Source of the DNA: CAWBJO01 sp963789175
GTDB lineage: Bacteria > Pseudomonadota > Alphaproteobacteria > Rhizobiales > Aestuariivirgaceae
Length of the DNA stretch: 64,000 bases
Direction of reading: 5' to 3'
Assembly: GCA_963789175.1 (NCBI GenBank)
Contig: CAWBJO010000007.1
Coordinates: 1,046,815-1,110,814 of the forward strand
Positions 59,722 to 64,000 of the stretch are shown piece by piece. The position numbers and the translations under genes were made by a program. The first letter of the stretch is position 1. Each line of letters begins with the position of its first letter. A model generated the notes under the pieces. That model had not been told where the DNA came from, did no database searches, and saw only the letters and a program-made list of their open reading frames with translations.

Positions 59722-60498
59722 ATGAGACGCCTTGTTAGCTTGCTCATATGCGCGCTTGCATCCGTGATCCAAGTGCCCGCAGCTTATGCCCAAGCCGGAC
59801 CGTCGTACGATTTGGCACAATCGGAGCGCATTGGAACAACGCGCTACATCGTGCGGCCAGGCGATACGATCTACTCCATTGCGCGCGCTGTCGGCGTGCC
59901 CGCTGCAGCAATTCTAGACCTCAATCCGGGACTCGACCCCCGCTATCTTGAAGTAGGAGATGCCCTACGGGTTCCAGGCGACTTCGTTCCAATGCCGCGT
60001 CAGCAACTCACATTCGCCCCGCCCACCGGGCCGGCCGACATGCTGGTGGAGCTTCGGGGCGACGGCTTTCCTCCCAACACGCGCCTCAGGCTGTTGGTCG
60101 GACGCTCGCCCTACGATTTTCGCCGATACAGCACTGTCGAAACAAATCGTCGGGGCCGCGTGCTGGCCTCTGTGGAGCTTCCGGAGTGGGCGCGCCCGGG
60201 CCGACGGGTATACTTCGCCTTGCAGGGGTTCAATGGCACCAACCGGACCGTGGCGGGGCCGTTTCGGGTGGTCGATGCGCCTCCTACCGGCCGGCTGACG
60301 GTAACCGGCACGATTGTCAGAGGCGGTGCCGAGTGTCCGTTGTTGCGCAGCGATGACGGGCGACGGTTTTCGCTCGCCGGAGACACGGATGGCTTCGACA
60401 TCGGTGATCGCGTCGAGGTTACAGGGCGGCTCGCCGACGTATCAATCTGCATGAGGGGACCCACGCTGCAGGTCCGGCGAATTTCTGAGGCCGACTAA
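59722..60498 (+). CDS. Exported LysM domain protein
   Basis: 258 aa. Signal peptide MRRLVSLLICALASV ending AYAQA, one LysM module (RYIVRPGDTIYSIARAVGVP ... LEVGDALRVPG, residues about 41-85), a beta-rich middle and a C-terminal OB-like DUF5818-type region (LTVTGTIVRGGAECPLLRSD ... IGDRVEVTGRLAD). LysM binds peptidoglycan, so it is probably periplasmic and wall-associated. CGGAGG lies 7 bases before ATG 59722, fixing the start. Confidence 0.82.
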   Translation: MRRLVSLLICALASVIQVPAAYAQAGPSYDLAQSERIGTTRYIVRPGDTIYSIARAVGVPAAAILDLNPGLDPRYLEVGDALRVPGDFVPMPRQQLTFAPPTGPADMLVELRGDGFPPNTRLRLLVGRSPYDFRRYSTVETNRRGRVLASVELPEWARPGRRVYFALQGFNGTNRTVAGPFRVVDAPPTGRLTVTGTIVRGGAECPLLRSDDGRRFSLAGDTDGFDIGDRVEVTGRLADVSICMRGPTLQVRRISEAD

Positions 60499-60545
60499 CC
60501 CACTTAGAACGTGGGCAGTCATGGACGAGGCCAACGTCTGCTAGC

Positions 60546-60818
60546 TTAGAAGATCAGCATGAGCAAGCCAACTACGACGACAAGACCAATCCGAAAGACC
60601 ACGCCAATAGTGCCACCTATGAACTCAGCACATCGAAATGCTGTGTGAGCTCTTCCCGCGAAGGGCGTCCATGGCCTGTCCAAGCTTACCTGGACCATTC
60701 CTCCACCTGATCGGCCATGCCACTGCGCTGGTTTCTTTGTCGCGGGTTGACTTACCGATTGTTTCGTTTGCCGACCCGACCATGTCCTAGCTTTACCGTT
60801 GATACGGTCTTCGTCCAT
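60546..60818 (-). pseudogene. CsbD-like stress protein, multiply frameshifted
   Basis: The start MDEDRINGKA is typical of CsbD-family proteins. The rest of the family pattern is found only by changing frame: SANETIGKSTRDKETSA in one frame, then MADQVE and KLGQAMDALR in others. The open frame itself continues with unrelated residues and a chance hydrophobic tail (GLVVVVGLLMLIF). A perfect EcfG-type promoter lies upstream (60848-60872) and AGGAGA precedes the ATG, so the control signals outlived the coding sequence. Confidence 0.6.
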
Positions 60819-60847
60819 TTTGCTTCTCCTCATTGGGTGAAACGACC

Positions 60848-60872
60848 AACGAAATGGGCTTTGTGGGGTTCC
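60848..60872 (-). promoter_or_regulatory. EcfG-type promoter (GGAAC-N16-CGTT)
   Basis: On the minus strand GGAAC (60872-60868), 16 bp, CGTT (60851-60848), 29 bp upstream of the CsbD-like ATG. This is the consensus of the alphaproteobacterial general-stress sigma factor EcfG; csbD genes are typical members of that regulon. Confidence 0.75.
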
Positions 60873-60997
60873 CGGTCCGCTGGGGCCGCGGGAGATCAGT
60901 CATTCCGGTCGCCTGAAGCCAATGGGTGCGACCTTTCGGAGGTGCAGTGCCAATCTCAGGAGTTTGGGCAGGGGGAAATTTTGCGCTTACTGTGTCG

Positions 60998-61022
60998 GGA
61001 ACGGAAAGCTTTTTCTTGCGTT
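60998..61022 (+). promoter_or_regulatory. EcfG-type promoter (GGAAC-N16-CGTT)
   Basis: GGAAC 60998-61002, 16 bp, CGTT 61019-61022, 30 bp upstream of ATG 61053. It is the same consensus and spacing as the divergent promoter 125 bp away. Confidence 0.75.
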
Positions 61023-61052
61023 ACTTCTTGCCCAGAAGTGAGGATTCTTACC

Positions 61053-61409
61053 ATGGTAAAACGTAAACCTAGCAAAAAGCGCTCACCAAACCAGCGAGAG
61101 CGAGGCAAATCCGAGAATCCTCTTCGCGGCGGGAATAATGTACCGGAGTTACGACAGTTGGGCGCCGCTTTGGGCGAGCTTCCGTTTATACGCTCATACG
61201 CCAATAAGATGGCAGAGTATGTAGCGCAAACTGACTACTCGGAGATGTGGAATGATGCGGCGTTTCTGGCAAGGCGGAATCCCGCAGCTACCTTCACCGT
61301 ATGTCTCGCGGCCGGGGTCCTGACTGCACAGCTTGCTCAGGGGCGGCTTAGGGGAAGAACTAGAGGGATTGGCATAAGCGGCCGGAGTTCTCAAAAGCAA
61401 TCCGACTGA
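61053..61409 (+). CDS. Hypothetical stress-type protein
   Basis: 118 aa. Basic N-terminus (MVKRKPSKKRSPNQRERGKS), a middle helix and a moderately hydrophobic C-terminal segment NPAATFTVCLAAGVLTAQLA (about 81-100) followed by an Arg/Gly tail. The tail resembles the membrane-associated end of small stress proteins such as the DUF883/nutrient-deprivation group, but I cannot assign it. Its EcfG-type promoter argues for general stress induction. It precedes the AI-2E-type gene by 28 bp. Confidence 0.65.
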   Translation: MVKRKPSKKRSPNQRERGKSENPLRGGNNVPELRQLGAALGELPFIRSYANKMAEYVAQTDYSEMWNDAAFLARRNPAATFTVCLAAGVLTAQLAQGRLRGRTRGIGISGRSSQKQSD

Positions 61410-61437
61410 GCTGCCGCTTACAAGATTAGGAGTAGCC

Positions 61438-62139
61438 GTGGGAGGGCAAGACGCCATCGACAAGATTGAACGAAGTCTTCGGGTCCTTCGGTTCGGTGTG
61501 ATCGGAATTTTTTTGATCGCCCTAGTTGGTCTGCTCTATTTTGCCAAAGACTTTCTGCTTCCCGTCATACTAGCGTTTCTGTTTGCTCTCACATTGAGTC
61601 CGATAGTGCGTTACTTACAGCGGCGCGGCATTGCCCCAGTGTTCAGTGCGCTGGTTCTTGTCATTCTGCTTCTCGGCGCGTTTTCATCAGCAGCCTATCT
61701 GCTAAGCGGGCCGGTAACAGAATGGATTGCTGCTGCTCCCGACATCAGCCGCAAGGTTGAGCAAAAACTCGCTGCATTGAGGACTCCAGTAGAGGCGGTC
61801 GTAGAAGCAACCGAGCAAGTAGAGACGATTGCTGAGGGAACCTCATCCGAGAACGTTCAAAAAGTCGTGGTCGAGCAGCCCGGACTCTTATCAAAGGCCG
61901 CCAACACTCTTTTTGGCGGCTTAAGTATGGCTGCTGTGACCTTTATCTTGCTTTTGTTTCTCCTTGCATCTGGGACGATGTTCCATGAGAAACTGATAGG
62001 TGTCCTGCCGACGCTGGGCGATAAAAAGCGCGCATTGACAATAGCGTACGACGTTGAGCGGGACATTTCCCACTATCTGCTGACCATCACAGCCATCAAC
62101 GCAGCGCTTGGTGTGTTCATTGCCATCGCAATGACATAG
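61438..62139 (+). pseudogene. AI-2E family transporter, 3'-truncated
   Basis: 233 aa from GTG 61438 (RBS TAGGAG). The N-terminal two thirds of an AI-2E/PerM family permease: FAKDFLLPVILAFLFALTLSPIVRYLQRRG, FILLLFLLASGTMFHEKLIG, DVERDISHYLLTITAINAALGV. Full proteins are about 350-380 aa; the last helices after AINAALGVFIAIAM are missing and the frame ends in att-arm sequence. Truncation coincides with the right end of Gly island 1. Confidence 0.82.
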
Positions 62140-62222
62140 CTCGGCGGAGTCCGTAACCACCGACATGTAACGCGACCCTTGGCGCGCAACAAGCGTCCAC
62201 TGCTTTCGATAGTTGAGACAGA

Positions 62223-62318
62223 AAAAGCCCGTCGCGACGGGCTTCGATGATCTTGGAAACTGGAGCGGGCAATGGAATTCGAACCCACGACCCCAACCTT
62301 GGCAAACGAAAAATCTCT
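62223..62318 (-). repeat. Terminator plus tRNA-Gly 3'-half, right copy
   Basis: Matches 54000-54095 at 93 of 96 bases. Two of the differences fall in the tRNA part (62261-62305); one unpairs the T stem (GAATTCCAT for GAATCCCAT), so this copy is under no selection as a tRNA. It is both the right end of Gly island 1 and the left end of the next element. Confidence 0.9.
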
Positions 62319-62542
62319 GTGGATACAGGGGTTTACAGCAGTAACCGCGAGTACTCCGGATCGCATCAAATTCCACCAGGTTGCTTCTGTACACATTCGG
62401 CGTAATGCAGCGTGAAGGGAAGTCGAATCGCGTGAAGCTGAGTTCATTCCAACATGGGCAAGAAACAGTAACCCGCGTGTAACCGCGCTCTCGCATCTGC
62501 ACTGAAACCCATGGAAGAGCTGACCCGGTTGCGCATGGCCTC
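62319..62542. other. Island 2 left att arm, no gene
   Basis: No plausible gene. GTAACCGCGAGTACTC at 62341-62356 and the 24-bp block 62461-62484 correspond to those of the left arm at 54118 and 54237. Confidence 0.6.
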
Positions 62543-63448
62543 TCAGGCCGAGCTTGCCTTCCAAATATCCTTCAGTTCACTGACCGAGAGGATAACAACA
62601 ACATAACCCGCCGCGTTACTGATAAGGCGGACGCTGCAATTGCGTAACGTAACGCATGTTCCATTTCCATAGCCTGGCTGAGCGCGCCTACAAGGACGCC
62701 GCAAAAGACATCGCCTGCACCCGATCAGTCCACCACGTCGACACTTCGTGCAGGTAAAGTTCGGCATTCTCCCGGCGTGCAAAGGACCACCCCCTGAGGT
62801 CCAGAGTCACAATGACTATGCCCGCGCCAAGTTCGCGAAGTCGTGGGGCAGCAAGATCAGGCTGCTGCATTCCGGTTAGAACATTGCCTTCGCCTTCGTT
62901 GACTAACGCAACATCGACGAAAGGCCAGAGCCCATCGTACGGGAATGCGATCGGGGCCGCATTCGCCAGAAGTCCGGGCGCCGCGGCGGCGGGCTCGTAT
63001 CAAACACTCCTCGGTGGTCTCGCGGCTGAGGTTGCCCTCCGCTGAGCGGCAGAAGTCCCCCGCCCTAAGTAAATCCGAACTGCCCGAAATCTCAGCTTTG
63101 CCCTCAGCGACGAGGCGGAGAAAGCAGTACTCACAATCATGTTCTCGCCCGCGGGATCGATGTAAATGATCGACTGATCCGTCGCACCTTGTCAAATTTG
63201 CAAGAATTTGCCGTTCATCTGCTCTGCACGAAGTCGCCCGCTAATTATTTCTCCCTCGGGATCACTCCCGATCGGCGCTAAGAGGGTGACATCCGCCCCA
63301 GTTCGGCTTGCAGCAATTGCCTGGTTAAGGCCCTTCCCACCAGCATCAATCTGCCGCCCCGTTGCGAGGAGCGTTTCACCCGGCTCCGGGAGGCGGTCGA
63401 CTAAGAAGATGAATCCACCGTGGCATTGCCAACAACCAGGACCGTCAT
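62543..63448 (-). pseudogene. PfkB family carbohydrate kinase (ribokinase-like), multiply frameshifted
   Basis: From ATG 63448 the start MTVLVVGNATVD is ribokinase-like, but the frame stops after 15 codons. The next pieces appear in other frames: VDRLPEPGETLLATGRQIDA, GGKGLNQAIAASRTGADVTL (sugar-binding GGK-NQA motif), DQSIIYIDPAGENMIVSTA, ETTEECLIRARRRGAR, VALVNEGEGNVLTGMQQPDL, and QAMEMEHALRYAIAASALSV near the end. At least five indels break it. The family phosphorylates sugars or nucleosides; this copy is dead. Confidence 0.82.
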
Positions 63449-64000
63449 TTTAGACTTCGGGACCGTGTCCATGAAATGCCGAACCCGCGTGGGATCGACG
63501 CGTTCCACCGAGAACTCCTTCCCGCTTGAGCGAAGAGGCAACAATAACGCCGTCGCAGAAAAAAGGATTTCGACGACATTCCCCTGATGAACGCCGCTTC
63601 CGACGATGACGGGAAGATCGGTCGCCCCCTTTATCGGTGAGGTTTCTTCTTCTTCGTTGCCAAGTCTCCTGTACGCTGCCCAGTCACGATGACGACATCG
63701 GCGTCGAAAAATTCTGCATCGCGCGTGAGCTCATTAATACTCCGGTCTGCGACGATCGCATGGGCGCCATGTTTCACGTGGACGTCTGCGAAGACCTTGA
63801 TGTCGCGGGCATGCAATCCTGCCCGATAGCGCGTCGCCTCGGCAGCGGGTCCCTCTATGAATCCTTCATTGGCAACGTAAGCGTTCGTGCCCACTGATTG
63901 ACACGCACGAAAACAGCATCGGCCACCTTGGCAATCGCTAAGGCGACCATAGCGCCATTGGCTAGGACATTAATTCCGACCGGCAGTCCACAAGCCCGGC
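63449..64000 (-). pseudogene. BtpA/SgcQ family protein, frameshifted and cut by window end
   Basis: Three frames make one BtpA-like protein: GINVLANGAMVALAIAKVAD (63.9-64.0 kb), then NAYVANEGFIEGPAAEATRY ... FADVHVKHGAHAIV ... FFDADVVIVTGQRTGD (63631-63894), then TDLPVIVGSGVHQGNVVEIL to the kinase start. Frame changes fall near 63895 and 63640. BtpA-type TIM-barrel proteins often stand beside PfkB kinases and sugar ABC genes in Rhizobiales, as here. The 5' end is beyond the window. Confidence 0.8.

Larger units (their letters stand above)
54038..62305. mobile_element. Genomic island 1 at tRNA-Gly(GCC)
   Basis: About 8.3 kb between two stranded tRNA-Gly 3' halves. It is visibly less GC-rich than the core and mixes a large SARP/TPR regulator, small secreted proteins and stress-type genes with pseudogenes. 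No integrase is present. The right-hand copy is itself followed by island DNA with the same arm motifs, so a second element is inserted in tandem. Confidence 0.82.
62306..64000. mobile_element. Genomic island 2 at tRNA-Gly(GCC), left part
   Basis: Begins at the second tRNA-Gly fragment and runs off the window. 62341 and 62461-62484 repeat the arm motifs of island 1 at the same offsets. The only recognisable cargo is a decayed PfkB kinase and a decayed BtpA gene. The right end should hold the intact tRNA-Gly and perhaps an integrase. Confidence 0.65.

Noticed and set aside
63208..63453. Plus-strand frames at 62.8-63.9 kb as genes
   Set aside because: They are antisense to the readable PfkB and BtpA pieces, which make sense only on the minus strand.
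1..64000. CRISPR arrays, rRNA operons, intact IS elements, toxin-antitoxin pairs, riboswitches
   Set aside because: No regularly spaced repeats, rRNA sequence, transposase motifs, paired small genes of known toxin type or recognisable riboswitch cores were seen by eye. A covariance-model or profile search could still find a weak case.

Overview
The window is high-GC chromosomal DNA of an alphaproteobacterium, most likely a member of Hyphomicrobiales (Rhizobiales). The evidence is the Mic60/mitofilin-like gene set between hemY and hemD, the order rsmB - heparinase-like - purH, and two GGAAC-N16-CGTT promoters typical of the alphaproteobacterial EcfG general stress sigma factor. No ribosomal RNA, CRISPR array or intact transposase was seen. 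I could not run database searches, so names rest on motifs and family knowledge.

Layout. (1) 1-4.2 kb, core: 3' end of typA, folD, a YggT-family gene, tRNA-Ala(CGC), an SDR oxidoreductase and a MAPEG protein. (2) 4.33-12.74 kb: a decayed genomic island in the 3' half of tRNA-Thr(CGT), bounded by an exact 46-bp direct repeat. It carries a ribose-type sugar ABC importer, an MFS transporter, a TPR-regulator fragment, a broken MarR gene and a C-terminal scrap of a type I restriction R subunit. It has no integrase. (3) 12.8-33.3 kb, core: hemY, Mic60-like, hemD, hemC; then tsaD, gpsA, an EVE-domain gene and a methyltransferase; a DMT exporter; acs; an L,D-transpeptidase; htpX; a frameshifted rsmB; a heparinase-like gene; purH; two TPM-domain genes and lemA; and an aromatic amino acid lyase homologue whose MIO triad lacks its serine. 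(4) 33.3-41.6 kb: an accessory transport/amino-acid block with an orphan LivH permease, a CGNR regulator, a spermidine/putrescine-type importer without an ATPase gene, pyroglutamyl peptidase, a cupin, and a cysteine-synthase-like gene divergent from a MarR regulator. (5) 41.7-46.7 kb: a complete urease operon ureEF-ureAB(fused)-ureCGD on the minus strand. (6) 46.9-54.0 kb: TfoX-like, TerC, a cyclic-nucleotide-binding protein, a shortened GFA protein, and a GntR-controlled locus with a polar amino-acid ABC importer plus an enolase-superfamily enzyme. (7) 54.0 kb to the end: two tandem islands at tRNA-Gly(GCC). The first (54.04-62.3 kb) holds a SARP/TolB/TPR regulator, small secreted proteins, stress-type genes under EcfG promoters, and several pseudogenes. 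The second begins at 62.3 kb and holds a decayed PfkB kinase/BtpA pair. The intact tRNA-Gly should lie to the right of the window.

The most notable structures are the paired tRNA-Gly att regions, which share distal arm motifs at conserved spacing; two near-identical CRP-like boxes and two perfect EcfG-type promoters inside the first Gly island; the lyase with a Gly-Ala-Gly triad; and the enolase-superfamily enzyme with two replaced active-site residues. I found no convincing wholly new defence or mobile system. The islands look like remnants whose integrases have been deleted.
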